DNA of 54,391 nt from Fidelibacterota bacterium (GCA_947476275.1 CANJPQ010000029.1:1-54391), one strand, 5' to 3'. Positions 1 to 8,912 are shown, counted from the stretch's first letter. The notes: generated by a model not told the origin, from the sequence alone. Translations and numbers: made by a program.

Positions 1-34
1 GACGAATCTTGGCAATCGTCTCCACGACCAACAT
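1..34 (-). CDS. istA: IS21-family transposase IstA, first 11 codons only
   Basis: The minus strand from 34 reads MLVVETIAKIR, which matches the conserved amino terminus of IS21-family IstA transposases; the rest lies beyond the window. A GGAGG sequence sits about 13 bases upstream of the ATG. IstA is the DDE transposase that works with the ATPase helper IstB, expected further left. The fragment is too short for more than a family call, but the terminal repeats just upstream support it. Confidence 0.75.
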   Translation of the reverse strand, partial: MLVVETIAKIR

Positions 35-148
35 CCCCACATGTCCTCCGAGTTCATCGGAGGGCAGTCTGAACCCCTGCGTCTAAGGGGGGCCCTTTTG
101 AATGCCGATCACCCCTTAAACGGGGTCCTTATTCCATGCCGAAACACA
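1..148 (-). mobile_element. IS21-family insertion sequence, terminal fragment cut by the window edge
   Basis: Read on the minus strand, this is the left end of an IS21-type element. It begins TGTGTTTCGG at 148, carries two copies of a roughly 21-bp terminal repeat (plus-strand 122-142 and 89-108, sharing GGGG-CCTT-T-ATGCCGA), and leads into the istA start codon at 34. Multiple terminal repeats upstream of istA are typical of IS21 elements, where they bind the transposase. The outer boundary at 148 is inferred from the TGTG end; the target duplication cannot be checked because the other end is outside the window. Confidence 0.8.
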
Positions 149-320
149 TGCATGCGGCATGCGCGGCGTTCGCGCCTCTCAAAGTCGCACGCATTGAGCG
201 CGGTGGTTCGCACGAATTCGAGAGGTCTTCAAACGAAAGCCACGCCCAAAGGCGTCCGTCGCGGGCGATTTCTTAAAGCCCGTTGCTGAAAGCGCACATG
301 ACTATTCGTGCTTTAAAGTA
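149..320. other. Intergenic DNA between the IS end and the regulator terminator
   Basis: No convincing reading frame is present. It contains a 6-bp inverted repeat (CCTCTC at 175-180 with GAGAGG at 220-225) enclosing two similar direct segments beginning TCGCACG (near 184 and 208). In related genomes metK often follows this regulator, so the stretch could hold the leader of a gene displaced by the IS, but no known riboswitch could be recognised. Confidence 0.3.
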
Positions 321-349
321 AAAGGGCTCGCGTTTGACGCGAGCCCTTT
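321..349 (-). terminator. Hairpin terminator after the XRE regulator
   Basis: A perfect 12-bp stem (AAAGGGCTCGCG at 321-332 pairing with 338-349) closes a 5-base loop 26 bases beyond the regulator's stop codon. On the minus strand it is followed by a short T-containing stretch. It is symmetrical enough to act in both directions. Confidence 0.7.
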
Positions 350-374
350 GAACTCTTCATTGCGAGCGAGAGCG

Positions 375-878
375 CTATTCTTCCAGCGCAGTCGCCGTTT
401 CTTCGGTGGTGGCGAGCGACCTCGCCAATTCATAGATGCGGCGACGGACGTGATAGTCCTTGATCCGGTAATAGGCGCGGACCAGTTCCAACGTTTCGCG
501 CTTGGTCATCGGATCGTTCTCGCGCGGCTCGAGATCGCGCGTGTCGAGCGACAGATTGCGCGGGCTCGCGCTTGCCGTCTGCTCGTCCATCTCCTCGAAG
601 AAGAAGGACACAGGGCAATCAAGCACGCGGCTCAGATCCCACAAACGGCTTGCACCGATGCGGTTCGCGCCACGTTCGTATTTCTGCACTTGTTGGAAGG
701 TCAGCCCGATGGCTTCGCCAAGCTTTTCCTGGCTCATGCCGAGAAGCGTGCGCCGAAGGCGAACACGGCTGCCCACATGGACGTCGACGGGATTCGGCTT
801 GCCGGAAGGCATTCGGCCGCGCGTCGAGCGCTGCGCTGTGCCTTCTTCAATGTCGTCGTCTTCTTGGGGTAATGCCAT
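375..878 (-). CDS. XRE-family helix-turn-helix transcriptional regulator
   Basis: This 167-residue DNA-binding protein has a Cro/CI-type helix-turn-helix at about residues 33-90 (GMSQEKLGEAIGLTFQQVQK, then YERGANRIGASRLW), preceded by an acidic, basic-patch leader and followed by a helical carboxy-terminal domain. The layout matches a regulator common in alphaproteobacteria and often found next to lnt and metK. The start ATG has AAGGAG eight bases upstream. It is the last gene of the minus-strand run before the terminator, and lnt begins about 160 bases upstream of its start. The target genes are not known from sequence. A short palindrome in its upstream region (940-949) may be an autoregulatory operator. 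Confidence 0.88.
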   Translation of the reverse strand: MALPQEDDDIEEGTAQRSTRGRMPSGKPNPVDVHVGSRVRLRRTLLGMSQEKLGEAIGLTFQQVQKYERGANRIGASRLWDLSRVLDCPVSFFFEEMDEQTASASPRNLSLDTRDLEPRENDPMTKRETLELVRAYYRIKDYHVRRRIYELARSLATTEETATALEE

Positions 879-939
879 TTGTTCCGCTCCTTCAGCTGAC
901 GGCTCTCCAGCCAGACCTCACTCTGGCACGGGGGCTACC

Positions 940-949
940 TACAGTTGTA
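940..949. promoter_or_regulatory. Candidate autoregulatory operator of the XRE regulator
   Basis: TACA and TGTA half-sites form a 10-bp near-palindrome about 60 bases upstream of the XRE start codon. Short TACA-N-TGTA-type sites are usual for Cro/CI-type regulators. No footprint or second copy supports this. Confidence 0.25.
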
Positions 950-1039
950 AACCCAGCCCTGAGCACTACTATTTGACACATTTGGCCTCTGAACGCAAAC
1001 GGACCGCCTGGTTTGTGGCTGCCGCCACAACGGCTCCGT

Positions 1040-2593
1040 CTATTTCGTCCGCCAGTACAGCACCAACGCGGCACAACTGAAAATCGTTGCGAGCAAGAGC
1101 GCGGTTGCGTTCCCAAAATGCGCAAAAAGCGTAGTGAAACCAAGCGGCTCGGGCAATTGGACGTCAAGGATGCCGCGTCGGTCCAAGCCCAGCGCACCGG
1201 TCACGCGACCAAAACTATCAACCGCTGCGCTGATGCCTGTATTGGCCGTGCGGATCAGTGGAAGCCCCTGTTCGATGGCCCGCAGCCGCGCGGTCGCGAA
1301 ATGCTGGTAAGGGCCCGTGTCGGTACCGAACCACGAGTCATTGGTCAGGTTCAGCATCCAGCGCGGGCGTGGCTCGCCGGGCGCCACCACGGTCCCGGGA
1401 AAAATCGCTTCGTAGCAGATCAGCGGCGCGAACGGGGGCAGCCCTGGAACCTCCAACGTCCGCAACCCGGGGCCCGACGTAAAACCCATCCCGCCGGTCA
1501 GTTGCTCAAGCGGCAGCAGATCGGCCAACGGCACATATTCGCCGAATGGTACCAGGTGGAACTTGTCGTAGATCGCACGCACGCTCGCGTCAGGCGCGAG
1601 CACATAGAGCGAATTGAAAATCCGCGTTTCGCTCTCTGCGCGATCACCGCCCGCGATCAGATAGCCGTTCGTCGGCGCTGCCTCCACGGCAATGTGCCGA
1701 TGGGCTTCATCGCGATCCAGGAAGAATGCGATCGAAGCCTCGCCCCACACGACGACATTGACGTCGTCCGGCCGATTGGCCGTCGATAGCGCGACGTAAT
1801 CTTGAAGATGCACTTCGCGCAAAGCGGGACGCCACTTCTCCGCTTGCGGCACGTTGGGCTGCACCAACCGCATTTTGACGCCGGGTACGAAGGTCGTAGG
1901 CGTCTCCAGCCGCACATGACCGAGCCCCGCGATCACCACCAAGACGGCAAGCGGTCCGCTCGCCCACAGCCAACGCGAGGCTTGGGGCGCGGCAAGCGTT
2001 GCGGCCAGACTCGCCGCCGCGACCGTGACAAGGCTCAGCCCGAACGTGCCGATGACGCTGACGGATTGTTGGATCGCGATGCCGATCGGTGTCGCGGACT
2101 CTGACCACACTGTCGCCATCGGATTCCAGGGGAACCCGGTGAGAATCCAATTGCGCACCCACTCTTGCAGCATCCAGGCCGCCGCAAACAACAAGGCGCG
2201 CGCCGCGCGGCGCGCCACCATATCCGACGGCGGGATGAGGTGCGTGACCAGCGCAATGACGGCGAAAAATGCACCCAGGCCGAAGGTCAGCCCGATCAGG
2301 GCCGGCCACGCCAGCAGACCGAAAGTTTCCGCATCCACGTAGAACGCATGCACGATCCACGCGAGTCCCACCAGGAAATGCCCGAAACCAAAGGCCCAGC
2401 CGACGCGCAAGGACGCGCGCCATGTCGTGCAGCCATCCAACAGCCACAGAAACACGGGCAGCGCGATCCACAGCACGGGGATCGCGTGATAGGGCGGCAG
2501 TGCGAATGTCGAGAGCACGCCGGCCATAAACGCCACGCTCAGCCGCGGCAGGCGGCGCAGGTGCGAGAAGCGCGCCGAAGCTGCGCCGATCAT
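1040..2593 (-). CDS. lnt: Apolipoprotein N-acyltransferase Lnt
   Basis: Lnt transfers a third acyl chain to the N-terminal cysteine of lipoproteins in the inner membrane, the last step of lipoprotein maturation. The 517-residue length is normal. The first ~220 residues contain several hydrophobic membrane segments, followed by a nitrilase-like domain. The expected catalytic residues are visible: Glu in VVWGEASIAF (about 281), Lys in YDKFHLVPFGEYVP (about 341) and Cys in LICYEAIFPG (about 393), with NLTNDSWFG downstream. It starts 6 bases after the corC stop, so it is probably translated from the same transcript. Confidence 0.96.
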   Translation of the reverse strand: MIGAASARFSHLRRLPRLSVAFMAGVLSTFALPPYHAIPVLWIALPVFLWLLDGCTTWRASLRVGWAFGFGHFLVGLAWIVHAFYVDAETFGLLAWPALIGLTFGLGAFFAVIALVTHLIPPSDMVARRAARALLFAAAWMLQEWVRNWILTGFPWNPMATVWSESATPIGIAIQQSVSVIGTFGLSLVTVAAASLAATLAAPQASRWLWASGPLAVLVVIAGLGHVRLETPTTFVPGVKMRLVQPNVPQAEKWRPALREVHLQDYVALSTANRPDDVNVVVWGEASIAFFLDRDEAHRHIAVEAAPTNGYLIAGGDRAESETRIFNSLYVLAPDASVRAIYDKFHLVPFGEYVPLADLLPLEQLTGGMGFTSGPGLRTLEVPGLPPFAPLICYEAIFPGTVVAPGEPRPRWMLNLTNDSWFGTDTGPYQHFATARLRAIEQGLPLIRTANTGISAAVDSFGRVTGALGLDRRGILDVQLPEPLGFTTLFAHFGNATALLLATIFSCAALVLYWRTK

Positions 2594-2599
2594 GAAGGC

Positions 2600-3511
2600 C
2601 TAGCTCTCCGCCGGCGCGGGCACACGCCGCACCCGCAGTCGGCGCACCCGGCGCGGATCGCTGTCGGCGATCTCGAACTCCATGCCAGACGAATGCCTCA
2701 CCAATTCATTGCGGCCCGGCACGCGGCCCGCCAGCTTCACCACCAGGCCGCCGAGGGTATCGGTGCTGTCGCGCTCATCGCTGGAAAACACTTCGCCGAA
2801 CCGTGTCTCGAATTCTTCCAGGGTGACGCGCGCGTCCGCGATCAGGATGCCGTCGTCGCGCAAGTTCATGCGCGGCGCGCTTTCGTCTGTGTCGTGCTCG
2901 TCTTCGATTTCGCCGACGATCTGTTCCACGACATCCTCGATGGTCACCAATCCGTCGATGCCGCCGTGTTCGTCGACCACCAGCGCCATATGCGTGCGCT
3001 TCAGGCGCATCTCCAGCAAGAGATCGAGGATCCGCACCGCGGGTGAAACAAACAGCAATTTTCGCACAACCTCGGACAGCTTCGTCGTCGGGCTGATCTC
3101 GTCGTTGATCAGCACCGCCAGGTCCTTGATGTGAACCATGCCAAGCGCATCGTCCAATGTCTGGCGGTACACCGGCACGCGCGAGTGGCCCTCTTTCACC
3201 AGGAAGCTCAAGGCGTCCCGCACCGGCGTCTCCGCCTCGATCGATAGGATGTCGGCGCGCGGCACCATGATGTCGGCGGCGCTCACGTCGCGCAGGCGCA
3301 GCACGTTGGTCAGCAGCAGGCGTTCGTGGCCGTCGATCAGTTCGCCGTCCTCGGGGCGCTCCTCGATGCGCTCCTCGATCAGGCCCTCGATCACGTCGCG
3401 CACGGTTTCGCCCTCGCTGTTGGGGCGGAACCAGCTGGTGAGGCGTTCGAAGAGGCGCGGGCCCTGGGCCGGCGGACGCGTTTCCGCGGGCGGGCGCTCG
3501 GAGTCGGTCAT
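2600..3511 (-). CDS. corC: CBS-domain protein of the CorC/TlyC family
   Basis: This 303-residue cytoplasmic protein has two CBS domains (about residues 75-200; landmark DIMVPRADI and ALVVDEHGGIDGLVTIEDVV) and a carboxy-terminal CorC_HlyC domain (about 215-300, FETRFGEVF). It lacks the DUF21 membrane domain of longer CorB-type proteins, so it resembles E. coli CorC (YbeX), linked to magnesium/cobalt efflux and ribosome-related phenotypes. Its ATG overlaps the ybeY stop by 4 bp, giving tight coupling in the phoH-ybeY-corC-lnt order that is conserved across proteobacteria. Haemolysin annotations for this family are historical. Confidence 0.93.
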   Translation of the reverse strand: MTDSERPPAETRPPAQGPRLFERLTSWFRPNSEGETVRDVIEGLIEERIEERPEDGELIDGHERLLLTNVLRLRDVSAADIMVPRADILSIEAETPVRDALSFLVKEGHSRVPVYRQTLDDALGMVHIKDLAVLINDEISPTTKLSEVVRKLLFVSPAVRILDLLLEMRLKRTHMALVVDEHGGIDGLVTIEDVVEQIVGEIEDEHDTDESAPRMNLRDDGILIADARVTLEEFETRFGEVFSSDERDSTDTLGGLVVKLAGRVPGRNELVRHSSGMEFEIADSDPRRVRRLRVRRVPAPAES

Positions 3512-4059
3512 CGGCGCGGCGGCACCGGCGCTTCAGCGTAGGGATCGGCTAAGCCCATGCGGGCCATGATAGCGCTCTCGCGACGTTCCATCACTGCGGC
3601 GTCTCTGTCGTCCGTGTGATCATAGCCCAAAAGATGCAGAACGCCATGGATCACCAGGTGCGTCAGATGGGCGGCCAGCGTCTTGCGTTCGTTGGCCGCC
3701 TCCCGCTGCGTCACGCCGAAGGCCACCACCACGTCGCCCAGCAGCGGTGCGGCTTCCGCGCCCGCCGGGAATGACAAAACGTTGGTCGGCTTATCTTTAT
3801 GGCGGTAGTCGCGGTTGAGCTGTCGGACTTGCGCATCGCCGGCGAGCAGGAGGCTCACCTCGCACGGCCTGCGCTGTCCTTCCAAGGCGGCGCGGGCAGC
3901 GCGCCGGGCAATGGCGGTTGCGCGCGGCAAGGCACGGATCCATGCAGCGGTCGGCGCGGCAACGTCGATGACGTGCGCCACGGCTTTCTTGGCGGGGGCT
4001 TTCTTCGGGCGCGCCTTCTTTTGCGCCGCCTTCTTTATCTTGATCGGACGCTTGCTCAT
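3508..4059 (-). CDS. ybeY: Endoribonuclease YbeY with a lysine/alanine-rich amino-terminal tail
   Basis: YbeY is a zinc-dependent endoribonuclease for 16S rRNA 3'-end processing and ribosome quality control. The core carries the signature HGVLHLLGYDH (about residue 135), which supplies the three metal-binding histidines. At 183 residues it is longer than the usual ~150-165. The extra is an N-terminal stretch of about 30 residues rich in Lys, Ala and Pro (for example KKARPKKAPAKKA), resembling histone-H1-like tails. Start and stop overlap phoH and corC by 4 bp each. The tail could help RNA or ribosome binding (inference); a later start is unlikely, because no other in-frame ATG precedes the core. 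Confidence 0.94.
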   Translation of the reverse strand: MSKRPIKIKKAAQKKARPKKAPAKKAVAHVIDVAAPTAAWIRALPRATAIARRAARAALEGQRRPCEVSLLLAGDAQVRQLNRDYRHKDKPTNVLSFPAGAEAAPLLGDVVVAFGVTQREAANERKTLAAHLTHLVIHGVLHLLGYDHTDDRDAAVMERRESAIMARMGLADPYAEAPVPPRR

Positions 4060-5045
4060 GCGTCCCGATCCGTCGGCTCAAGATCGGCGGACGTATGGCC
4101 GCGGCGGCGAGCCTCGCGTGCGTCATAAGCCTCGACGATGCGCGCCACCAAATCGTGGCGCACGACGTCCTTATGCGTGAACGAAACTTGGCCGACGCCT
4201 TCGACGCCGTCGAGGATGTCCAGCGCATCCTGTAAGCCCGAGCGCGTGCCGCGCGGCAGATCGATCTGACTCAGATCGCCCGTCACCACCATCTTTGCGT
4301 TTTCGCCCAAGCGCGTCAGGAACATCTTCATCTGCACCGGCGTCGTGTTCTGTGCTTCGTCCAGGATGATGAAGGAATTGGCGAGCGTGCGCCCGCGCAT
4401 GAACGCCAACGGTGCGACCTCGATCTCGCCCGAGGTCATGAGCTTGGTGACAAGTTCTCCCGGCAGCATGTCGAACAGCGCGTCGTAGAGCGGACGCAAA
4501 TACGGATCGACCTTCTCCTTCATGTCGCCGGGCAGAAAGCCGAGACGCTCGCCCGCTTCCACGGCGGGCCGCGACAATATGATGCGATCCACTTCGCCGG
4601 CGAGTTTCATTGCGACGGCCTTGGCGACGGCGAGATAAGTCTTGCCGGTGCCGGCCGGCCCGAGCGCGAACACCAGGTCGTATTTCGCAAGCGCCTGGAA
4701 ATAAGCGCGCTGTCCAGGCGTGCGCGGATTCACATGCCGCTTCTTCGTGCGGATGGAAAGGTCTTCGTTGCTCGCCGGCGCGGCTGCCATTCGCGCCGCG
4801 CCATCCACATCGCCACCGTCGATCATTTGTCCAGCTTCAAGCCGTTGATACAGGTCACGCAAGGTTTTTTCCGCCTGCGCGGCCGCGTCCCGCGCGCCTT
4901 CGATGGCAATGGTATTGCCATGGCTGTGCAATGCGATGCCGAGCCGCTGCGCGATGCGGGTGAGGTTGGCGTTGTGGGGGCCGACCAACTCCTGCAGGAG
5001 TGCGTTGTCGGGGAACGACGCGGTGAGGGTGGTGCGCGCGGTCAC
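4056..5045 (-). CDS. phoH: PhoH-family ATPase/RNA helicase-like protein
   Basis: PhoH-family P-loop NTPase, 329 residues. Walker A is [13 protein letters not shown] (near residue 130) and Walker B is [11 protein letters not shown]; an N-terminal KH-like segment precedes them. I place the start at the GTG at 5045, which overlaps the miaB stop as GTGA. An upstream ATG at 5255 exists, but the roughly 70 residues it would add lie inside miaB and look like out-of-frame composition. Family members bind RNA and are tied genetically to YbeY, consistent with the adjacent gene. Cellular role is otherwise poorly defined. Confidence 0.93.
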   Translation of the reverse strand: MTARTTLTASFPDNALLQELVGPHNANLTRIAQRLGIALHSHGNTIAIEGARDAAAQAEKTLRDLYQRLEAGQMIDGGDVDGAARMAAAPASNEDLSIRTKKRHVNPRTPGQRAYFQALAKYDLVFALGPAGTGKTYLAVAKAVAMKLAGEVDRIILSRPAVEAGERLGFLPGDMKEKVDPYLRPLYDALFDMLPGELVTKLMTSGEIEVAPLAFMRGRTLANSFIILDEAQNTTPVQMKMFLTRLGENAKMVVTGDLSQIDLPRGTRSGLQDALDILDGVEGVGQVSFTHKDVVRHDLVARIVEAYDAREARRRGHTSADLEPTDRDA

Positions 5046-6409
5046 CGTGGCCCGTCCGGCGCCGCCAACAGGGAATTGGTCAGCGCGGCTGCAATGGCAA
5101 GCGGGCGCACCTGCCCGATTAGGCTGTGATCGCCCTGCACATGCACCGCCTGCAGATAGGGGCTGCGGCCGACCAGTTGTCCCGGGTCGCGCCCAGGGCC
5201 GGTCAGCAGCACGTCGAGCGTCTTGCCGACGCAGGCCTGATTGAACGCGCGCCACTGGCGCGTCAGTTCCTTCTGCAGAATCTGAAGACGGGCGTCCTTC
5301 ACGTCTTCGGGCACCTGCTTCTTCATCGCCGCCGCCGGCGTACCGGGGCGCGGGCTGTACTTGAACGAGAACGCCTGAACAAAGCCGACCTCTTCCACCA
5401 GCTTCATGGTGGCGGCGAAGTCTTCGTCGGTCTCACCGGGAAAACCGACAATGAAATCCGACGACAACGCCAGATCGGGTCGATAGCCGCGCAAGCGTTC
5501 GATGGTCTTGTAATAGGCCGCAATCGTGTGGCCGCGGTTCATCTCCTCCAGGATCCGATCCGATCCGGATTGCACCGGCAGGTGCAGGAACGGCATCAGC
5601 TGCGGCACATCGCGATGGGCTTCCATCAGCGCGTCATCCATGTCGCGCGGATGCGATGTGGTGTAGCGGATGCGCATGAGATCCGGGATGTCGGCGAGGG
5701 CGCGCGTCAACTGGGCAAGACCCCACGTCGCGTCCTTGTCCGGTGACACACCGTGATAGGCGTTCACATTCTGGCCGAGGAGCGTGATCTCTCGCACGCC
5801 GTCCGCCACCAATCCGCGCGCCTCCTGCAACAGGTCCGCTGCCGGCCGCGAATACTCCGCGCCGCGCGTATAGGGCACAACGCAGAAGGTGCAGAACTTG
5901 TCGCAGCCTTCCTGGATCGACAGGAACGCGGTCGGCCCTTGGGCCGTCGGCGGCGGCAAGAAATCGAACTTGGGTTCGGCGGGGAAATCCGTATCGAGCA
6001 CACCGCCTTCCCCGCGCGCAGCTCTGGCCACGAGTTCCGGCAGGCGATGATAGGTCTGCGGTCCAAGCACGATGTCCACGAATGGCGCGCGTTTGATGAT
6101 CGCAGCGCCTTCGGCCTGACCGACGCAGCCGGCCACCGCGATCATCAGACCGCGGCCGGGCCGCTCGGTCTTCAAGGGACGGATGCGCCCGAGATCGGAA
6201 AACACCTTCTCCGCCGCTTTCTCGCGGATGTGGCAGGTGTTCAGGATCACCATGTCCGCGTCGTCCACGTCATCCGTCGTACGGAAGCCGTGGGGCGCCA
6301 GCACATCCGCCATGCGATCGGAGTCGTAGACGTTCATCTGACAGCCGTAGGTCTTGATGAACAGCTTCTTGGGGGCGGGGCGAGCCGGATCGGTGGGGTG
6401 TTCGGTCAT
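5042..6409 (-). CDS. miaB: tRNA-2-methylthio-N6-dimethylallyladenosine synthase MiaB
   Basis: MiaB is a radical SAM enzyme that methylthiolates isopentenyl-adenosine at position 37 of tRNAs. At 455 residues it has the full family layout: an N-terminal UPF0004 domain ([20 protein letters not shown], with further cysteines in NTCHIRE and AGCVGQAEG), the radical SAM core with the CxxxCxxC motif in [17 protein letters not shown] (about 169-176), and a C-terminal TRAM domain (about 380-445). It is the first gene of the miaB-phoH-ybeY-corC-lnt run and overlaps phoH by 4 bp. Both iron-sulphur cluster ligand sets appear complete. Confidence 0.97.
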   Translation of the reverse strand: MTEHPTDPARPAPKKLFIKTYGCQMNVYDSDRMADVLAPHGFRTTDDVDDADMVILNTCHIREKAAEKVFSDLGRIRPLKTERPGRGLMIAVAGCVGQAEGAAIIKRAPFVDIVLGPQTYHRLPELVARAARGEGGVLDTDFPAEPKFDFLPPPTAQGPTAFLSIQEGCDKFCTFCVVPYTRGAEYSRPAADLLQEARGLVADGVREITLLGQNVNAYHGVSPDKDATWGLAQLTRALADIPDLMRIRYTTSHPRDMDDALMEAHRDVPQLMPFLHLPVQSGSDRILEEMNRGHTIAAYYKTIERLRGYRPDLALSSDFIVGFPGETDEDFAATMKLVEEVGFVQAFSFKYSPRPGTPAAAMKKQVPEDVKDARLQILQKELTRQWRAFNQACVGKTLDVLLTGPGRDPGQLVGRSPYLQAVHVQGDHSLIGQVRPLAIAAALTNSLLAAPDGPR

Positions 6410-6468
6410 TCCAGGCCGGTCTTAGCTGTTTGCACGCCGGTTTGCAAAGTGCCCGGAAAGGCCCGGTT

Positions 6469-7242
6469 TTAAGCGGCTTCCCGGCCGGCCAACAGCCGGG
6501 CGACCCCGTTCCCCGTCACGGTCTCGCAGTGCTTTGCGAGCGCCTTGCGGTTGTTGAACGCGTTACTCATGACCGGCGGGTGGAAGGTGATCTCCGCCGT
6601 GACGGCGCCCGCGCACAGCGCCGCCCAAACATGCGGCATCAGTTCCATGTCCCCGTACCAAGCGAAAAACGGCCGCCAGCCGATGCCCAGCGGCAGATTG
6701 TTGAGGCGCGTATAGGCGATCGATACGGGCTGCACGGTGATCGGCTGTCCATCCGGCATGGCCTTTTCCGCCGCGTCGAACAGCGCGCTTTTGAACGGCT
6801 TGATCCGGTTGCCGTCGTTGGACGTCGCCTCCGGGAACATGATCAAGGTCTCGCCGGCGGCAAGTCGTTCGCGCATCTCGTTGCGGGCCTTGCCGGTGGC
6901 GGTGCGCCGGCGGCTGACAAAGACCGTGCCGCCCGACCGCCCCATCCAGCCGAACACCGGCCATCCGTTGATCTCGGCTTTCGCCACGAACACGCCGTTG
7001 GTCACGCCGCCCAGGGCGAAAATATCGAAATAGGAAATGTGGTTCGAGACGATCAGCTGCGGCGCCGCGGTGCTCTGCGTGCCGCGCACGATCACATGCA
7101 GACCGACAATCTTGCTGGCGATGCGGAAATACTTTTGCCGTGCCCCGCGCACGTCGAGGCCCAGCACCCGCATGGTATGGCAGGCCAAGGCGAAGGGCAG
7201 GGAAAAGATCGCGAACCCGAGCAAGCGCAGCGCTGCCAGCAT
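6469..7242 (-). CDS. 1-acyl-glycerol-3-phosphate (lyso-lipid) acyltransferase, PlsC/OlsA type
   Basis: A membrane-associated acyltransferase of about 257 residues. A hydrophobic segment opens the protein (residues 5-25), followed by the PlsC motif NHISYFD (NHxxxxD) and FPEATSND (motif III). It lies 38 bases downstream of an OlsB-like N-acyltransferase. That arrangement matches olsB-olsA pairs that build ornithine lipids: OlsB makes lyso-ornithine lipid and OlsA adds the second acyl chain. A general PlsC role in phosphatidic acid synthesis is the alternative. Start chosen at the ATG at 7242 because longer versions run into olsB; a TTG three codons earlier is possible. Confidence 0.85.
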   Translation of the reverse strand: MLAALRLLGFAIFSLPFALACHTMRVLGLDVRGARQKYFRIASKIVGLHVIVRGTQSTAAPQLIVSNHISYFDIFALGGVTNGVFVAKAEINGWPVFGWMGRSGGTVFVSRRRTATGKARNEMRERLAAGETLIMFPEATSNDGNRIKPFKSALFDAAEKAMPDGQPITVQPVSIAYTRLNNLPLGIGWRPFFAWYGDMELMPHVWAALCAGAVTAEITFHPPVMSNAFNNRKALAKHCETVTGNGVARLLAGREAA

Positions 7243-7280
7243 CGCCGACAATGTGGTGGTCGGCAGCGCCGTGGTGATGT

Positions 7281-8267
7281 TTACGAGGCTTTGCGGAATG
7301 GCGGGGCCTCTTCGCGCACGCCGATGTCGTAGTGGCGCGTATATCGCTCGGCGATCAGGTTCGTCTTGACGATGATGCACACATCCGTGGTGTTGAACTG
7401 ATGATCCACCACCGCGCCGTCGCCGACAAAACCGCCGACGCGCAAGTAACCCTTCAACAGCGGCGGCAGCGACGCCAGCGCGCGCCGCGGATCGATCGCG
7501 TCCTTCGGCAGCAGGTTCATCGGCGTGAACCGATCCGGCAGGGCGCGGGTGCGCACATCTTCCGGCGCCAGATGATAGTGATAGAGGTACGACAGCTGGG
7601 TCTTGAGCTTTTCCGGGTCCGTCCCCGGCAGGCTCGCGCAGCCGAACATGACGTCGACCTTATGGGTGTTCACATATTCGGAAATGCCGCGGAACAACAG
7701 CTGCATGGTCGCGCGGTCGCGATAGCGCGCATCGACGCACGACCGGCCCAACTCCATCAACGTGCCTGGATATTTCATCAGCTGCGAGATGTCGTATTCG
7801 GTGGCGCTGTAGAAGCCGCCGGCCCGGCGCGCATGTTCGCGGCGCATGACGCGGTAAGTGCCGACCACTTCGCCGGCAGTTTCCGGCTTATGGTCGATCA
7901 CCACCAGATGTTCGCAGACCGGATCGAACCGGTCGAAGTCGCGCTGGCGCACAGCCATGTCGGCCAGGGGCTTCGCCCCCATCTCGTCGTAAAACACGCG
8001 GTACCGCAGGGCCTGGGCGGAATCGATCTCTGCGGCAGAAACGGCGAGGCGGATTTCCTGGGTGCCGACGATCGCCGGCGTGATCTGCTGGAAGGCGGTC
8101 ATCGGCGTGGGCAGGAAGGTCAGGCGGCTGCCACCCTCGGCCCGGCGCTTGCGACGCTGCCACAGCTTCAGCGGAATCCGCAGGGTAGAGGTCAGGGTCG
8201 ACTTGGTTTTGAGGGTCAGTCGGACCGTGGTCCGCAAGGTCGATTTGGTAAGGGCAATGACCGTCAC
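7281..8267 (-). CDS. olsB: OlsB-like L-ornithine N-acyltransferase (GNAT fold, 'hemolysin' family)
   Basis: Predicted to transfer a 3-hydroxyacyl group from acyl-carrier protein to ornithine, giving lyso-ornithine lipid. The 328-residue product has a GNAT domain at about residues 70-240 (ALRYRVFYDEMGAKP, LMELGRSCVDARYRD, then FGCASLPGTDP), typical of OlsB/hemolysin-like acyltransferases. The start is the GTG at 8267, with TAGGAG seven bases upstream; an in-frame ATG at 8366 has no such site. The leader is rich in Thr, Lys and Arg with a repeated TKSTL pattern, an amphipathic stretch that may contact the membrane (inference). It is followed by a PlsC-type gene. Confidence 0.85.
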   Translation of the reverse strand: MTVIALTKSTLRTTVRLTLKTKSTLTSTLRIPLKLWQRRKRRAEGGSRLTFLPTPMTAFQQITPAIVGTQEIRLAVSAAEIDSAQALRYRVFYDEMGAKPLADMAVRQRDFDRFDPVCEHLVVIDHKPETAGEVVGTYRVMRREHARRAGGFYSATEYDISQLMKYPGTLMELGRSCVDARYRDRATMQLLFRGISEYVNTHKVDVMFGCASLPGTDPEKLKTQLSYLYHYHLAPEDVRTRALPDRFTPMNLLPKDAIDPRRALASLPPLLKGYLRVGGFVGDGAVVDHQFNTTDVCIIVKTNLIAERYTRHYDIGVREEAPPFRKAS

Positions 8268-8375
8268 AGGGAGACTCCTAGGGCACACCCGGGGCAACTC
8301 ACCCGTTTGTGACACCCCCCAAGGTGCCACAGATCGAGTGAAAACAGGATAGCCGAGAAGTAACAAAATGTCGCG

Positions 8376-8810
8376 TTATCGTTCTGTTTCACCCGCATCA
8401 TCTAGCGGGACGGCGAATAGCTCCAGCCGGTGGCTGACCAGCTTAAAGCCGTGGGACCGGGCGATTTCGTGCTGAATTCGCTCGATTTCCTCGTTCCGGA
8501 ACTCAATGACCCGCCCGCTGCGGACATCGATCAGATGGTCATGGTGCGCTTCGGCGGTCTCCTCGTAGCGCGCCCGACCGTCCCCGAACTCATGCCGGGT
8601 GACGATCCCGGCGTCCTCGAACAGCCGCATGGTGCGATAGACCGTGGCGATCGAGATGCGCGGGTCTTCCGCGTGGGCCCGCCGGTGGACTTCCTCCACA
8701 TCCGGATGATCGACCGCATCCGAAAGCACCCGGGCGATCACCCGGCGCTGCTCGGTCATCTTCATGCCGCTGTCGACGCAGCGGCGCTCAAGGTGGGACG
8801 GTGTCGTCAA
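8376..8810 (-). CDS. fur: Ferric uptake regulator family protein (Fur/Mur type)
   Basis: A 144-residue metal-responsive repressor. The winged helix covers residues 15-85 (MTEQRRVIARVL, ISIATVYRTMRLFEDAGIV), followed by the dimerisation domain with the metal ligands in AHHDHL and the HGF segment. The structural CxxC zinc pairs of E. coli Fur are absent: the segment after HHDHL reads IDVRSGRVIEF, as in many alphaproteobacterial Fur/Mur proteins that sense Mn or Fe. The start is a TTG at 8810; it retains the LERRC leader found in relatives, while later ATGs (codons 16 and 18) would remove it. The metal specificity cannot be decided from sequence. Confidence 0.9.
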   Translation of the reverse strand: MTTPSHLERRCVDSGMKMTEQRRVIARVLSDAVDHPDVEEVHRRAHAEDPRISIATVYRTMRLFEDAGIVTRHEFGDGRARYEETAEAHHDHLIDVRSGRVIEFRNEEIERIQHEIARSHGFKLVSHRLELFAVPLDDAGETER

Positions 8811-8912
8811 GGGCCAGCCTTTGGATCGGTCGGAACGTGCGGTCTTGCCGCCTCCCTATCATAGGAGGCGGTTCCAAGGCTTGCAAAGTGATCGCTGCGG
8901 ACAGCCCAAACC

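Noticed and set aside
41-289. Plus-strand 82-codon frame over the IS21 end
   Set aside because: It runs through the terminal repeats of the IS element and non-coding DNA, has no domain, and ends at nothing recognisable.
5046-5255. A longer PhoH with ~70 extra amino-terminal residues
   Set aside because: This part lies inside the 3' end of miaB, in another frame, and has Arg/Ala/Gly composition typical of shadow frames; the GTG at 5045 fits the overlap pattern.
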